Notes: a model not told the origin generated them from the letters alone. 64,000 nucleotides of DNA from Dongia rigui (GCF_034044635.1 NZ_JAXCLX010000001.1:2387806-2451805), one strand, 5' to 3'. Numbered from the stretch's first letter, positions 35,025 to 45,561 are shown. Numbers and translations: made by a program.

Positions 35025-36922
35025 TGACGACCGAAGCCAGAGCCGCGCGCGAGTTGATGCGCATCGTCATCGTCGGCCATGTTGATCACGGCAAGTCGAC
35101 CTTGGTCGGCCGCCTGTTTCACGATACGGGCTCGCTGCCGGATGGCAAATACGAGGCCATCAAGGAGATGTGCGAGCGGCGCGGTATGCCGTTCGAATGG
35201 GCCTTCCTGATGGACGCTTTCCAGTCCGAGCGCGATCAGGGCATCACCATCGACACGGCGCAGATCTGGTTCAAGACGAATTTGCGCGACTACACCATCA
35301 TTGATGCGCCGGGGCACCGCGAGTTCATCAAGAACATGATTACGGGCGCTTCCAGTGCCGAAGCGGCATTAATGCTGATCGACGCCGGCCAGGGCATTCA
35401 GCAGCAGTCGCGCCTGCATGCCTTCCTGCTCAACCTGCTGGGTGTGAAGCAGATTGCCGTCCTGGTCAATAAAATGGATCTTGTGGATTTCAGCGAAGCA
35501 CGGTTTGCTGAGATTTCGCGCGAATACAGCTCCTATCTGGAATCGCTCGGCATCAAGGCCAACTACATCATTCCAATGGCCGCCCGCGACGGTGACAACA
35601 TCGTCACGCGCTCGCCGCGAGCCCCCTGGTACAAGGGGCCGACGCTGATCGAGGCGTTGGACAGCTTCCGCCCAGCGGCGCCGCTTTCGGCCTTGCCACT
35701 GCGCCTGCCCATCCAGGATGTCTACAAGTTCGACGACCGGCGGATTCTAGCTGGACGCATTGCCAGCGGCCGCCTGAAGGTCGGTGACAAGCTGATGTTC
35801 TCACCTTCCAACAAGACGGCTCAGATCAGTTCGATCGAAGTATGGTCGGCGCCGGCCCGTGATGCTGCCGAAGCCGGAGAATCGGTCGGCCTGACGCTCG
35901 ACGAGCAACTGTTCATCGAGCGCGGCGAGATCGCGAGCCATATCGATTCGGCACCGATCGAAAGTCATGTATTCAAGGCGAAGCTGTTCTGGCTGTCGAA
36001 GACGCCGCTGAAGCCGGGTGCGATGTATCGGCTGCGCCTGCAGACACGCGAGGTCAATGCCACCGTCGAAAACATCGTGACCGTCTACGACCCGGAAAGT
36101 TTCACGGCGCAGCCGAGCGATACGGTCGTGCGCAACGACATTGCCGAAGTGATCCTGCGTTCGCCCGCCTTGCTCAGTCTTGACTCCGCGCAGATGTATC
36201 CAAAGACCGGACGCTTCGTTCTGTCGGATGGGCGCAACATCCTGGCCGGCGGCACCATCTCGCTGGAGGGGTATCCGGACGAGCGGCGCATGGTGACGGT
36301 GCGCTCCAGCAATATCACCGAGGTGGCCCACGGTATCACTGCGGCGCAGCGAACACAGCGCAACGGCCATCCCGGCGGCGTGCTGTGGCTGACCGGATTG
36401 TCCGGTGCTGGGAAATCAACCATCGCCATGGCGCTGGAACAGGAGTTGTTCCGCCGTGGTTTCCAGGTCTTCGTCCTGGACGGCGACAATGTACGCCGCG
36501 GCCTCAGTGCCAATCTCGGATTTGCCCCGGAGGATCGCGCCGAGAACATCCGGCGCATCGGCGAGGTGGCAGCACTTTTTGCGGAATCCGGCCAGATCGT
36601 CGTTACGGCGTTCATCTCGCCTTATCGCAGCGACCGCGACCGCGCGCGCCAGGCGCTGGCGAAATTGCTACCGAGCGGCGTCGCCACCGGCGGCTTTCAT
36701 GAGATCTATGTGAAGGCGGATCTGGCGACCTGCGAAGGCCGTGATCCGAAGGGGCTCTATCAGAAGGCGCGGGCCGGCGAGATCGCCGAGTTCACGGGGA
36801 TCAGCGCACCTTACGAGCCGCCGGCCGAGGCCGAGCTCATGATCGATACGGAAAAGCTCGATATCGCGGCGGCGGTGGCTCTGGCGGTGAGTTATGTCGA
36901 GCGGCATTTCCGCAAGGTCTGA
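35024..36922 (+). CDS. cysNC: bifunctional sulfate adenylyltransferase subunit 1 / APS kinase
   Basis: A 632-aa fusion. Residues about 10-430 are an EF-Tu-like GTPase with GHVDHGKST (G1), DAPGHREF (G3) and NKMDLVD (G4) that drives ATP sulfurylase activity. From about 455 to the end is APS kinase, with [35 protein letters not shown] and [12 protein letters not shown]. The product PAPS feeds sulfate reduction or sulfotransferases. The fused form is common in rhizobia (NodQ/CysNC). No reductase or sulfotransferase is nearby. The pair follows the phage-like cluster directly. Confidence 0.93.
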   Translation: MTTEARAARELMRIVIVGHVDHGKSTLVGRLFHDTGSLPDGKYEAIKEMCERRGMPFEWAFLMDAFQSERDQGITIDTAQIWFKTNLRDYTIIDAPGHREFIKNMITGASSAEAALMLIDAGQGIQQQSRLHAFLLNLLGVKQIAVLVNKMDLVDFSEARFAEISREYSSYLESLGIKANYIIPMAARDGDNIVTRSPRAPWYKGPTLIEALDSFRPAAPLSALPLRLPIQDVYKFDDRRILAGRIASGRLKVGDKLMFSPSNKTAQISSIEVWSAPARDAAEAGESVGLTLDEQLFIERGEIASHIDSAPIESHVFKAKLFWLSKTPLKPGAMYRLRLQTREVNATVENIVTVYDPESFTAQPSDTVVRNDIAEVILRSPALLSLDSAQMYPKTGRFVLSDGRNILAGGTISLEGYPDERRMVTVRSSNITEVAHGITAAQRTQRNGHPGGVLWLTGLSGAGKSTIAMALEQELFRRGFQVFVLDGDNVRRGLSANLGFAPEDRAENIRRIGEVAALFAESGQIVVTAFISPYRSDRDRARQALAKLLPSGVATGGFHEIYVKADLATCEGRDPKGLYQKARAGEIAEFTGISAPYEPPAEAELMIDTEKLDIAAAVALAVSYVERHFRKV

Positions 36923-36980
36923 TGGGGTCCTGCCGAGTCGCGCTAAGGTATTGAAAAATATAATATACCTGTGACAGATG

Positions 36981-37028
36981 GGCGCGCCGGGCAGCCTCCA
37001 GGCTGATTCGGCTTGCGCCGTTTTTTTT
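36981..37028 (+). terminator. rho-independent terminator of the cysD-cysNC operon
   Basis: GGCGC (36981-36985) pairs with GCGCC (37015-37019) around an inner CAGCC/GGCTG hairpin. Eight consecutive T follow at 37021-37028. It lies about 60 nt after the cysNC stop. Confidence 0.8.
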
Positions 37029-37240
37029 GTCCGCCTAAGTTACTTCTGATAATAATAAATTAACGATTGGGCGACTCCCGGCAATGGGTGGTGAACCAAT
37101 CGTCAGGGGGGCCAAGGATCGCTTGGTCCGGTGTGTGTCACGCGCCAGTCGGCGCCGATGGATCTGAGGGGTTAGCAGATCATTCGGTGGCAGGGTGGCG
37201 GCTATGGGTCAATTGAGCGTCCTACCGTGGGGATGGGATC
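37029..37240. other. AT-rich intergenic upstream region of the M23 peptidase gene
   Basis: No gene is seen. The first 35 nt are unusually AT-rich (GATAATAATAAATTAACG), followed by an 8-bp inverted repeat, ACGATTGG (37063-37070) / CCAATCGT (37096-37103). These may hold the promoter and an operator for the peptidase-bactofilin genes. No clear -35/-10 pair could be fixed. Confidence 0.4.
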
Positions 37241-38905
37241 GTGGTAACCGGAAGAAGTCCTGAAAAATTGTCATTGTGTAATGTCGGCGCGCGTTTCGCA
37301 GCCGCTCTTTCGAAGCATTTCTCGCCGCGCGAACTCATCGTGCGCAGCGACGGCAAAATCAAATATGTGCGCCTGTCCACGCGCAGTCAGTTGGTCGGCG
37401 CATCGCTGATCGGCGGTATTGCGGTGTTGTCGCTGGCGACGTCGATAGGTCTCGCCATGCAGCAGGTCACGCTGCACGGCCGCGACATCGCCGTGCGCGA
37501 GGCCGAAGGCGCTTATACCGGGCTCCTTGCCGAAGTGGCCGATTACTTCGACCAGTTTAAAGGCAGCACCGGCAAGCTCGGCGACGACGAGGCCTATCTG
37601 CTGGGCCTCTCCGGCGAGAATGCCGCGATGCGTGACGGCCTGCGCTCGATTGCGACGCAGATCGAAGGCCCAACTCCGCTCGAAGGTGCCGCTGCCGGTC
37701 GCGATCTGAACAGCCGCGATATTGCTGGCGACGATCCGCTGCGCGCCAAGCTGCGCGATGCGTTGAAGAATCGCCTGCAGGCATTCGACAGCGACCTAAA
37801 GCGCATAGCCGCGCGCAACCAATCGCTCACCAACCAGATTGCCGATCTGAAGTCGGAAATTCGCGGCATCGAGGGCGATCGCCGCCGGATGGCCGCCGAA
37901 CGCGATGAGCTGACGGCCCTGCTCGATCAGAGCCGGCAGAGTAATGGGAGCCTTGCGAGCCAGGTCGCGGACCTGACCGGCCGCTTGACCAATTTGCAGC
38001 GCGACCACGATACCGCGACGGCGCAGGTCACGGCGCTCAATGCGCAAGTCGCCTCGCTGCAGGGTGAGTTGCAGGTGGCGCAGGCGAGCAACGCAGACCT
38101 CTCGCGCCAAGTGGCGCAGACCAAGCTAGCGCTCTCCACAGTCATCAACCAGCGCAATTCGTTGCAGCTCGGCCGCTCCGATCTCGGCCGCACCATCGAC
38201 GAACTGCGCGACAAGGTGGCCTCGGTCCAGGAAAGCCAGGCCAATTTCGTGGCCAGCGTCACCGAGCGCACCCGCAACAGCCTCGAGGAAATGGAAAAGA
38301 CGCTCGAGATGACCGGGCTCAATGTCGAGGGCATGATCTCGGCTGCCGAGCAGAGCGGCATCGGCAAGGGCGGTCCGTTCATTCCCGATCCCGCCACCGG
38401 CGCCGACGAAACCGAGCAGAAGCTGCTGGCCAATGTGGCGACCCTCGATGACGAAGTGGCACGCTGGGAGAAGATGCAGGTCGTGCTGCGCTCCGTGCCT
38501 TTGGCGGCACCCGTCGATCACTATTACATCTCCAGCGGCTTCGGTGCCCGCGTCGACCCCTTCAACGGCGCCCGTGCGCGCCATGAGGGCCTCGACATGG
38601 TGGGCACGCTGCGCTCTGACGTGCTGGCGACGGCACCGGGCACGGTCGTTTCAGCCGGCTGGAAGGGGAATTACGGGCGCGTCGTCGAGATCGACCATGG
38701 TCTTGGCATACATACGCTTTATGCCCATCTGGATTCGGTTGCCGTGAAGGTCGGGGATGTGGTGGACTATCGGCAGCTGGTCGGCAAGCTCGGCTCTTCC
38801 GGGCGGTCGTCCGGTCCGCACTGCCATTACGAAGTGCGTTACAACGATAAACCGCTCGATCCCATGGGCTTTCTCAAGGCAGGTCGTTATGTTTTCAAAG
38901 GTTAA
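37241..38905 (+). CDS. membrane-anchored M23 (LytM) peptidoglycan endopeptidase
   Basis: A 554-aa protein: a cytoplasmic N-terminus of about 45 residues, one transmembrane segment (ASLIGGIAVLSLATSIGLAM), a long periplasmic coiled coil (residues about 180-360) and a C-terminal M23 domain. The zinc ligands appear intact: His448 and Asp452 in RHEGLD and the HCH motif at 527-529, so it should be catalytically active and not a LytM-degenerate regulator. The start is GTG 37241 after GGGGATGGGA. It overlaps the bactofilin gene, the classical arrangement in which the peptidase acts with bactofilin in cell-shape control. Confidence 0.9.
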   Translation: MVTGRSPEKLSLCNVGARFAAALSKHFSPRELIVRSDGKIKYVRLSTRSQLVGASLIGGIAVLSLATSIGLAMQQVTLHGRDIAVREAEGAYTGLLAEVADYFDQFKGSTGKLGDDEAYLLGLSGENAAMRDGLRSIATQIEGPTPLEGAAAGRDLNSRDIAGDDPLRAKLRDALKNRLQAFDSDLKRIAARNQSLTNQIADLKSEIRGIEGDRRRMAAERDELTALLDQSRQSNGSLASQVADLTGRLTNLQRDHDTATAQVTALNAQVASLQGELQVAQASNADLSRQVAQTKLALSTVINQRNSLQLGRSDLGRTIDELRDKVASVQESQANFVASVTERTRNSLEEMEKTLEMTGLNVEGMISAAEQSGIGKGGPFIPDPATGADETEQKLLANVATLDDEVARWEKMQVVLRSVPLAAPVDHYYISSGFGARVDPFNGARARHEGLDMVGTLRSDVLATAPGTVVSAGWKGNYGRVVEIDHGLGIHTLYAHLDSVAVKVGDVVDYRQLVGKLGSSGRSSGPHCHYEVRYNDKPLDPMGFLKAGRYVFKG

Positions 38906-39359
38906 CAAGTCCGGTCAACCCGCGACGGTCCATGATACCCCGCGCCCCAGTGTGAAAGCCGGGATCCCCTCCATCATCAGTGCTGATCTGCGTATCACCG
39001 GCGATCTGGTCTGTAGCGGCGACGTGCAGATCGATGGCTGGGTCGAGGGCGACATCCAGTCACGCAACATCACAATCGGCGAAGGCGCCACTGTGCAGGG
39101 CGGCCTTCAGGCTGAATCGGTCCGCATCTGCGGGCTGGTCAATGGCGAGGTCCGCGCCGACATGGTGGTCTTGGAAAAGACGGCCCGCGTTACCGGAGAC
39201 ATTCTCCATAAGTCGCTGGCGATCGAGCAGGGCGCCTACCTTGAAGGGATGTGTCGCCGTACCGACACGCATCCCGTGACGGCCGTTGCCACCTCGACCG
39301 AGGCACCGAAAGACATCGCCAAGGAAATCGTCGGCGAGAAGAAGGCTGCGACGGCCTGA
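38889..39359 (+). CDS. bacA: bactofilin
   Basis: A 156-aa cytoskeletal protein. The central DUF583 beta-helix is evident from repeats such as SIISADLRITGDLVCSGDVQ, IDGWVEGDIQSRNITIGEGA and VNGEVRADMVVLEKTARVTG. The tails are short and disordered. Bactofilins polymerise without nucleotide and recruit peptidoglycan enzymes. Its ATG lies 17 bases inside the upstream M23 peptidase gene, tying their expression together. Confidence 0.92.
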   Translation: MFSKVNKSGQPATVHDTPRPSVKAGIPSIISADLRITGDLVCSGDVQIDGWVEGDIQSRNITIGEGATVQGGLQAESVRICGLVNGEVRADMVVLEKTARVTGDILHKSLAIEQGAYLEGMCRRTDTHPVTAVATSTEAPKDIAKEIVGEKKAATA

Positions 39360-39379
39360 TTTTTGGCTGAGTTCGTGTT

Positions 39380-40390
39380 TTAGAGAAGCGGGTCGCCCCT
39401 GTCGGCGGCCCGCTTTATCATTTCCGGATCGGCATTGCCGCCGGAGCAGATGACGACCGCCGTCCGGCCCTTGAGTTCCCCTCGCATCGCCAGCACCGCG
39501 GCAAGGCCGGCAGCGCCGCCTGGCTCCACCACCAATTTCAGGTGCCGCTGCGCAAAGCTCATCGCATCGAGCACGGCATCGTCGCTGACGACTTTTGAGC
39601 CGGCGAGCAATTTGCGGTGAATCGGGAAGGTGAGGGCACCAGGCGTCTGGGCCATCAGCGCGTCGCAGATCGAGGGCGCTGTCGGTTTGTTGGGAAGGCG
39701 CTCACCGGCCGCCAGCGACCGGTTGAGATCGTCATAGCCGGCAGGTTCCGCGGCATAGACCGCAGTGTTCGGGAAGGCGTCTTTCACGGCGGTTGCGACG
39801 CCGCCGACAAGGCCGCCACCGCTGCAGGGGGCGATCACCAGATCCGGCACAGTACCCAAAGCCTTGACCTGCACCACGATCTCCAGTCCCGCCGTGCCCT
39901 GGCCGGCGATGATGTAAGGATCGTCATAGGGCGGTACGATCAGCGCACCATCCTTTTCCGCGATCTTCCGCGCGATGGCTTCGCGATCTTCGGTATGGCG
40001 CTGATAGAGCACCACCTCGGCACCATAGCCTCTGGTATTGGCGACCTTGATCGCGGGCGCGTCGGAGGGCATGACGATGGTGGCCTTGAACCCGAGCAGC
40101 TTCGCCGCCGCCGCAACACCTTGGGCATGATTGCCGGAGGAGAAAGCGACAACAGCGCGCGCGGCCGGATCGGTGTCCTTCGCTGCCAGCAGGCGATTGC
40201 TGGCGCCGCGGAACTTGAACGAGCCGGTGATCTGCAGCGTCTCCGCCTTGATCAGCAGGCGGAAGCCCAAGCGCTCGCTTACCAGCGGATAATCAAGCAG
40301 CGGCGTTGTAACGATCACCCCGTTGAGCCGCGCGGCGGCGGCGCGCACATCCTCGATACCTACCGCCAGTTTCGCGCTGGGCTGGTTCAA
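39380..40390 (-). CDS. serine/threonine dehydratase (PLP-dependent)
   Basis: A 336-aa fold-type II PLP enzyme. The cofactor lysine lies in TGSFKFRGASN, the phosphate-binding Gly loop is PCSGGGLVGGVA, and SSGNHAQGVAAAA is the substrate loop. There is no C-terminal ACT domain, so it is the catabolic or racemase-like short form (threo-3-hydroxyaspartate dehydratase and serine racemase share this length). The start appears to be TTG 40390 with AGGGA upstream; no ATG precedes the conserved region. The product would be a 2-oxo acid and ammonia. Confidence 0.85.
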   Translation of the reverse strand: MNQPSAKLAVGIEDVRAAAARLNGVIVTTPLLDYPLVSERLGFRLLIKAETLQITGSFKFRGASNRLLAAKDTDPAARAVVAFSSGNHAQGVAAAAKLLGFKATIVMPSDAPAIKVANTRGYGAEVVLYQRHTEDREAIARKIAEKDGALIVPPYDDPYIIAGQGTAGLEIVVQVKALGTVPDLVIAPCSGGGLVGGVATAVKDAFPNTAVYAAEPAGYDDLNRSLAAGERLPNKPTAPSICDALMAQTPGALTFPIHRKLLAGSKVVSDDAVLDAMSFAQRHLKLVVEPGGAAGLAAVLAMRGELKGRTAVVICSGGNADPEMIKRAADRGDPLL

Positions 40391-40408
40391 GATGATATCC
40401 CTGCTCTG

Positions 40409-42493
40409 TCAGTTGATCGCTGGTCGATTAAGATCGTCTTCAAGCGCGATGCGGGCGCCCTTGTCCGAGAGACGGCTGCGATAGATCTGCAGATTCTCCA
40501 TCACGCGCTGCACGTAATTGCGCGTCTCGTCGAAGGGGATGTTCTCGACCCAGTCAATGGCATCCGTCTCGGCCAAGCGCGGGTCGCCATAGAGGATGAC
40601 CCAATCGCGCACCCGGCTGGGGCCGGCGTTGTAGGCCGCCACCGCCATGATGTAGGAGCCGTTGAACCGGTCGATCAGCTTTTCGAGATAGAGCCGGCCC
40701 AGCTTCACGTTGAATGCCGGATCGGCGGTGAGGCTCTTCTCCTTCAACTTCTTGACGCCGAGTTCCTTGGCCAGCGGTCGCGCGGTCGAGGGCATCAGCT
40801 GCATCAGTCCCATGGCGCCCGCCGGCGACGAGATCTTGGCGTCGAAGGCGCTTTCCTGCTTGATGATGGCCAGCACCAAAGCGGGTTCTGGCTCCTTGCC
40901 GGTCGGCAGCTTGATGGTGGGGAAGAGGTATTCCGACAACTCGAAGCCCTTTTGCCGCGCTTCCTTGGCGACGGCGATGGCGAGATCGTCGCGCTTCACC
41001 GATTTGGCGAGGCCCGCCAGCAAGGTGTAATCGGTGGCTTTGGTGGCGCGCGATGTCATGGTCATTATAAAGGGGCGCACGCGGTCCTGCTCGCCGAGCT
41101 TGCCGAGGAGGCGCACCACGCGCACCATCTCGCGTTTGTCGAACGCCGCTTTTTCGGCGGCACTGGCGCGGATCCCGCTGTCGAGCACCAGATGCTTGGG
41201 GTCGGTGAGACGCGCAGCAGCCAACTGGCCGTAATAGATCGAGAGATTCTTGGCGGCATTGCGATACCAGTCGGTGGCCGCCGCCATGTCCCCTTTGGCC
41301 TCGGCCGAGCGGCCGATCCAATAGGCGGCCCGGGTCTTGCTGATGACTGATTTCGCGCCGTTATAGAGATTGGTGAAATGCTTCATCGCCACTTGCGGCT
41401 CTTCGAGATAGCGCAAGGCGACCCATCCGGCGAACCATTCCCCCTCGACGAAGGCGTCGCCAGTATCGGCGTTGTGCGCGGCGGCGAGGCGGTAGGCGGC
41501 GCTGACGTCGCCATTGCCGAGCAACTCGCGCGCGGCGCGATAGAGTTCGTCCCACATCAGGTCTGGCCGTGCCACCTTGGCCGGCGGCGGATCGAGGAGT
41601 TGCAGGGCCCGCTCGATCTGGCCGGACTTGCGCCAGGCCCGTGCCATTTCATAGATGAGTCCGGCATCGTCGCGCAGTTCCAGCGGCACCAGGCCACCAA
41701 CCGCATCTGGCGTTACCTTGCGATCCTGCAGGCGCATGCGCGCACTCGCCAGGGCGGCGTGGCTGGGGTCGACGCGCTTCAGCATACGCAGCGCCTGGTC
41801 GCGCTCACCCTCCCATAACAGACGATCGAGCCGCACCACATGATCGGCCATGGTGAGCATGTCGCCAAAGCGGGCGAGGAAGGTATTTTCCTGCTCCTGG
41901 CTGAAATCCTCGGTGGTCCAGGCAACGACGGCCACCTGCCGGGCGCGATCGACCTGCCCATCGGCCCGCAACGCGCCAAGAAGCTTGATTGCCCCTTGCG
42001 GGGTCAGCGGATCGCGCGTCCCGAACCAATCGAGGACGGCGGCCGTGGGATAGATGTCCGGCATGGTCCGCTCGGCCTGCGCGGTGAGCGTGTCGCGGAG
42101 CGGCCAATCGGGATTGCCCTTAAGGAACGCTGTCATCTCGTTGAAGGATCGTCCGGGGCCGGGACGCGACAAGTCCAGCCAGCGCACGACTTTGCCCGGC
42201 AAAGGCTCCTTCGCCATGTCGGCGAGGCGCCGCGCTTCCTTCCATCGATCGTTGTCGATGGCGCGAAAGGCTTCCTGGTAGAGCTTCTTATCCTTGGCAC
42301 TGAGCCCGTCATCGGCGCGGCCTGGCTGCGGGGTTCCGAACAGCGTGCAAGCGGCCAAAAGCCCTGCCATGGCCAGCCGGCCAACGGGGCGGAAAATCTG
42401 ACGGGAAACAACGGAAAGACTGGGCCGCGCGGCATGTGCCGTGGCCCGGGTGAGGATCGCCGGGGCGTTTAACGCAGGTATATGGTGTGCCAT
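40409..42493 (-). CDS. slt: soluble lytic murein transglycosylase
   Basis: A 694-aa periplasmic enzyme. The N-terminal signal has a hydrophobic stretch ending near the lipobox-like LLAACTLFG, so it may be lipid-anchored. A long alpha-solenoid follows (about 75-530), then the Slt70 catalytic domain with Glu in IIKQESAFDAKISSPAGAMG, LMQLMPSTARPLAKELG and AVAAYNAGPSRVRDW. It cleaves the MurNAc-GlcNAc bond with 1,6-anhydro formation. ATG 42493 was chosen; an upstream in-frame start would add a 23-residue Cys-rich tail. The next gene, on the other strand, is dapA. Confidence 0.9.
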   Translation of the reverse strand: MAHHIPALNAPAILTRATAHAARPSLSVVSRQIFRPVGRLAMAGLLAACTLFGTPQPGRADDGLSAKDKKLYQEAFRAIDNDRWKEARRLADMAKEPLPGKVVRWLDLSRPGPGRSFNEMTAFLKGNPDWPLRDTLTAQAERTMPDIYPTAAVLDWFGTRDPLTPQGAIKLLGALRADGQVDRARQVAVVAWTTEDFSQEQENTFLARFGDMLTMADHVVRLDRLLWEGERDQALRMLKRVDPSHAALASARMRLQDRKVTPDAVGGLVPLELRDDAGLIYEMARAWRKSGQIERALQLLDPPPAKVARPDLMWDELYRAARELLGNGDVSAAYRLAAAHNADTGDAFVEGEWFAGWVALRYLEEPQVAMKHFTNLYNGAKSVISKTRAAYWIGRSAEAKGDMAAATDWYRNAAKNLSIYYGQLAAARLTDPKHLVLDSGIRASAAEKAAFDKREMVRVVRLLGKLGEQDRVRPFIMTMTSRATKATDYTLLAGLAKSVKRDDLAIAVAKEARQKGFELSEYLFPTIKLPTGKEPEPALVLAIIKQESAFDAKISSPAGAMGLMQLMPSTARPLAKELGVKKLKEKSLTADPAFNVKLGRLYLEKLIDRFNGSYIMAVAAYNAGPSRVRDWVILYGDPRLAETDAIDWVENIPFDETRNYVQRVMENLQIYRSRLSDKGARIALEDDLNRPAIN

Positions 42494-42764
42494 TTTCTCG
42501 CTCGGGCAAGCCGCGAATCGGCGGTCGCAATCACAGCATTGTATGAGCGCCGCGGCCCCCACTCAATGGATTCAATGCGTTGGTTATCACACACTGATGC
42601 AGCACCTTCGCTTGTCGGGCTAAAGTATCGCCGATTTGCCACAGGTGGCGAATCGCCGGTTTTAACGGCAGAACGCTTGCGGCCAGGCCCAACTGCGGCT
42701 ATTTTCCGGGCCCGTTTGCAATCGCCCAAGCTCTTAACCGAGCGGGCATTTTATGGAGTCAGTC

Positions 42765-43643
42765 ATGTTCAAGGGTTCGATGACCGCTTTGGTCACCCCA
42801 TTCCGCAACGGCGCGGTGGACGAGGCTGCCTTCCAGAAATTCGTCGACTGGCAGATCAAGGAAGGCATCGATGGCGTGGTGCCCGTTGGGACGACGGGCG
42901 AATGCCCGACGGTCAGCCATGAGGAGCATCACCGCATTGTCGAGCTGGCGATCGAGGTCGCCAAAGGGCGCGTCCCGGTCATCGCCGGCACCGGCTCCAA
43001 CTCGACCCAGGAAGCCATCGACCTGACACGCCATGCCGAAAAGGCCGGCGCTGACGCGGCGCTGGTGGTACTGCCCTATTACAACCGCCCGACGCCGGAG
43101 GGCCAGTTCCAGCATTTCAAGGCGATTCACGACGCAACCAACCTGCCGATCATTATCTACAACGTGCCCCCGCGCAGCGCCGTCGACATGTCGATCGACA
43201 CGATGAAGCGCTGTGCCGAACTGCCGCGCGTGATCGGCGTCAAGGATGCGACGGCGGATCTGGCGCGGCCGGCGCGCACCAAGCTCGCGATCGGTGCCGA
43301 TTTCTGCCAGTTGTCCGGCGAAGACGCGACGGCGTTGCCCTTCCTGGCGCAGGGTGGCGTGGGCTGCATTTCCGTCACTTCGAATGTGGCGCCCAAGCTG
43401 ACCTCCCAGATGCATGCCGCCTGGCGTGCCGGCGATTTGAAGAAAGCCATGGAAATCAATGAGCGGCTGATGCCGGTCAACGATGCGATGTTCTGCGAGA
43501 CCAGCCCCGGCCCGGTAAAATACGCGCTCTCCGTCATGGGTCACATCCAGGCGGATGTTCGGCTGCCGCTGGCACCTATTTCGGACGTTTCGAAGCAGAA
43601 GGTCGAAGCGGCCTTGAAAAAGGCAGGCCTTATCGGGCAATAA
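42765..43643 (+). CDS. dapA: 4-hydroxy-tetrahydrodipicolinate synthase
   Basis: A 292-aa class I aldolase that condenses pyruvate with aspartate semialdehyde in lysine and diaminopimelate synthesis. Visible are [20 protein letters not shown], the Tyr of [12 protein letters not shown], the Schiff-base lysine in [11 protein letters not shown] and the [11 protein letters not shown] loop. ATG 42765 has GGAG six nt upstream; ATG 42753 is less likely. smpB follows after 10 nt. Confidence 0.95.
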   Translation: MFKGSMTALVTPFRNGAVDEAAFQKFVDWQIKEGIDGVVPVGTTGECPTVSHEEHHRIVELAIEVAKGRVPVIAGTGSNSTQEAIDLTRHAEKAGADAALVVLPYYNRPTPEGQFQHFKAIHDATNLPIIIYNVPPRSAVDMSIDTMKRCAELPRVIGVKDATADLARPARTKLAIGADFCQLSGEDATALPFLAQGGVGCISVTSNVAPKLTSQMHAAWRAGDLKKAMEINERLMPVNDAMFCETSPGPVKYALSVMGHIQADVRLPLAPISDVSKQKVEAALKKAGLIGQ

Positions 43644-43653
43644 CATCGCCATT

Positions 43654-44130
43654 ATGGCCCGTGACATCTCGACCAACCGCTTTGCCGCCCAGAACCGTAA
43701 GGCGCGGCATGATTATTCGATCAACGACACGATCGAGGCCGGACTCCAACTGATGGGGTCGGAGGTGAAGTCGTTGCGCCTGGGCCGCTGCAGCATCAAC
43801 GAGGCCTTCGCGGCCGAGCGTGACGGCGAGTTCTGGCTGATCAACGCCCATTTCCCCGAATACGATGCGGCCAACCGCTTCAACCACGAGCCGGGCCGCC
43901 CGCGCAAATTGCTGCTCAAGAAGCGCCAAGTGGTAAAGCTCATCAACGCCACGCAGCGCGACGGCGTCACCGTCGTGCCGCTTGCGATCTATTTCAACGA
44001 TCGCGGCCGCGCCAAATGCGAACTCGGCGTCGCCAAAGGCCGGCGCCAGGCCGACAAGCGCGCCGCCATCAAGGATCGCGACTGGAAACGCGACCAGGCC
44101 CGTATCGTGCGCAACCGCGGCGGGGATTGA
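43654..44130 (+). CDS. smpB: SsrA-binding protein
   Basis: A 158-aa tmRNA-binding protein for trans-translation. It has [56 protein letters not shown] and [14 protein letters not shown], and ends in the basic tail [17 protein letters not shown] that reaches into the decoding centre. It directly follows dapA, a common alphaproteobacterial order. Confidence 0.96.
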   Translation: MARDISTNRFAAQNRKARHDYSINDTIEAGLQLMGSEVKSLRLGRCSINEAFAAERDGEFWLINAHFPEYDAANRFNHEPGRPRKLLLKKRQVVKLINATQRDGVTVVPLAIYFNDRGRAKCELGVAKGRRQADKRAAIKDRDWKRDQARIVRNRGGD

Positions 44131-44151
44131 CCCGGGCACCGACTGCCGGCG

Positions 44152-44793
44152 TCAGAGTCCAGCCACTTCCTTCACATGCATCATCGCTTCGCGGAACATT
44201 GCCGGCGTCAGCACGCCGGTGTTCGTGTTGTAGCGCGAGCAGTGATAGCTATCGATGAGGATGCGGTTACCTGAGAGATCATGGCGGCGGTTATGGCCGA
44301 ATTTGAAGGCGCTGCGCTTTTCACCCATTGCCATCAGCGCGGCGTCATGGGCGATGGAACCCAGGGCCACATAGCAGCGCGCGGGTGAAGCTTCGAGTTC
44401 GCTTTTCAGGAACGCATTGCAGGTCTTGATTTCGGCCGGCAGCGGCTTGTTTTGCGGCGGGACACAGCGCACGCCGTTGACGATGCGGCAACCCTTGAGC
44501 GCCAGCCCGTCATCTGGCCGTTCATCATAGGTGCCGGTGGCCAGGCCCAGTTCGAGCAGGGTGGCAAACAACAGGTCGCCGGCCCAATCACCGGTGAAGG
44601 GGCGGCCCGTCCTGTTGGCGCCATGCAGCCCGGGCGCCAGGCCGATGATCAGAAATTTCGCCCGCGCATCGCCGAAGGCCGGCACGGGCGCGTTGAAGTA
44701 GTCCGGCAGCTTCTTGCGGTTCTCGGTGCGGAAATCAGCGAGGCGCGGGCAGAGCGGGCAATCCGGTGCTGGCGACACGATGGCAGCTGGCAT
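44152..44793 (-). CDS. family 5 uracil-DNA glycosylase (UdgB-like)
   Basis: A 213-aa iron-sulfur glycosylase that removes uracil and other deaminated bases. Motif 1 is GLAPGLHGANRTGRPFTGD (the alanine replacing the catalytic Asp/Asn marks family 5). NGVRCVPPQNKP is motif 2 and HCSRYNTNTG motif 3. Cysteines in DCPLCPRL and NGVRC could hold the 4Fe-4S cluster. ATG 44793 is preferred; TTG 44802 would overlap the NYN stop. Transcribed together with the NYN gene. Confidence 0.85.
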   Translation of the reverse strand: MPAAIVSPAPDCPLCPRLADFRTENRKKLPDYFNAPVPAFGDARAKFLIIGLAPGLHGANRTGRPFTGDWAGDLLFATLLELGLATGTYDERPDDGLALKGCRIVNGVRCVPPQNKPLPAEIKTCNAFLKSELEASPARCYVALGSIAHDAALMAMGEKRSAFKFGHNRRHDLSGNRILIDSYHCSRYNTNTGVLTPAMFREAMMHVKEVAGL

Positions 44794-44798
44794 GGGTG

Positions 44799-45413
44799 TC
44801 AAACGTTGCCGGCCGGTTCATCGTCGGGATGCTGTTCGCGTGGCGGCTGGTCCTTTGCCGCATCGCGCGGGCGCGGGTTATGGGCGCGGGCAACGACCGA
44901 GGCCAACTCTTCCAACTCAACGAACATGTCTGCCTGGCGCCTGAGTTCGTCGGCCACCATGGGCGGGTTGGAACGCACGGTGGAAACGACCGAGACGCGC
45001 ACGCCGCGCCGCTGCACGGCTTCGACCAGGCGACGGAAATCGCCATCGCCGGAGAACAGCACGACGTGGTCAAGATGGGCCGACATTTCGAGGACATCGA
45101 TGGCAAGCTCGATATCCATATTGCCCTTGATCTTGCGCCGGCCCATGGCGTCGGTGAATTCCTTGGTCGGCTTGGTCACCATGGTAAAGCCGTTATAGTC
45201 GAGCCAATCGACCAGAGGGCGGAGGGGCGAATACTCCTGGTCTTCCACCAGCGCCGTGTAATAGAACGCGCGGATGAGGCGGCATTGCTCCTGGAAATGC
45301 TTCAGAAGGCGCTTGTAGTCGATGTCGAAGCCGAGCGCGCGGGCAGCCGCGTGGAGATTGGCGCCATCGATGAAAAGACCGACCCGTTCCTGGGCGTAGA
45401 AGCGAAGGGGCAT
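44799..45413 (-). CDS. NYN-domain (LabA/DUF88) protein, putative RNase
   Basis: A 205-aa PIN-like nuclease of the NYN family. Acidic motifs are evident: VGLFIDGANLHAA, KGNMDIELAIDVLEM and VVLFSGDGDFRRLVEAVQ, with RGVRVSVVST after. The C-terminal tail (RPRDAAKDQPPREQHPDDE) is disordered. ATG 45413 has GAGG upstream. NYN proteins act on RNA; the target here is unknown. Confidence 0.88.
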   Translation of the reverse strand: MPLRFYAQERVGLFIDGANLHAAARALGFDIDYKRLLKHFQEQCRLIRAFYYTALVEDQEYSPLRPLVDWLDYNGFTMVTKPTKEFTDAMGRRKIKGNMDIELAIDVLEMSAHLDHVVLFSGDGDFRRLVEAVQRRGVRVSVVSTVRSNPPMVADELRRQADMFVELEELASVVARAHNPRPRDAAKDQPPREQHPDDEPAGNV

Positions 45414-45561
45414 AATGAACCTCGTCGGAGAATATGACTGAAAGCTATGATGAACATTCACGCCGGAACCTATATGAGGCACCGCATGCTGCGGACCTTA
45501 GTGCCGTTGGCCGGTGGGGAGCAAGGTCAAATGGGACAGCCTGGCGGCAAGGAAAGTCGGC

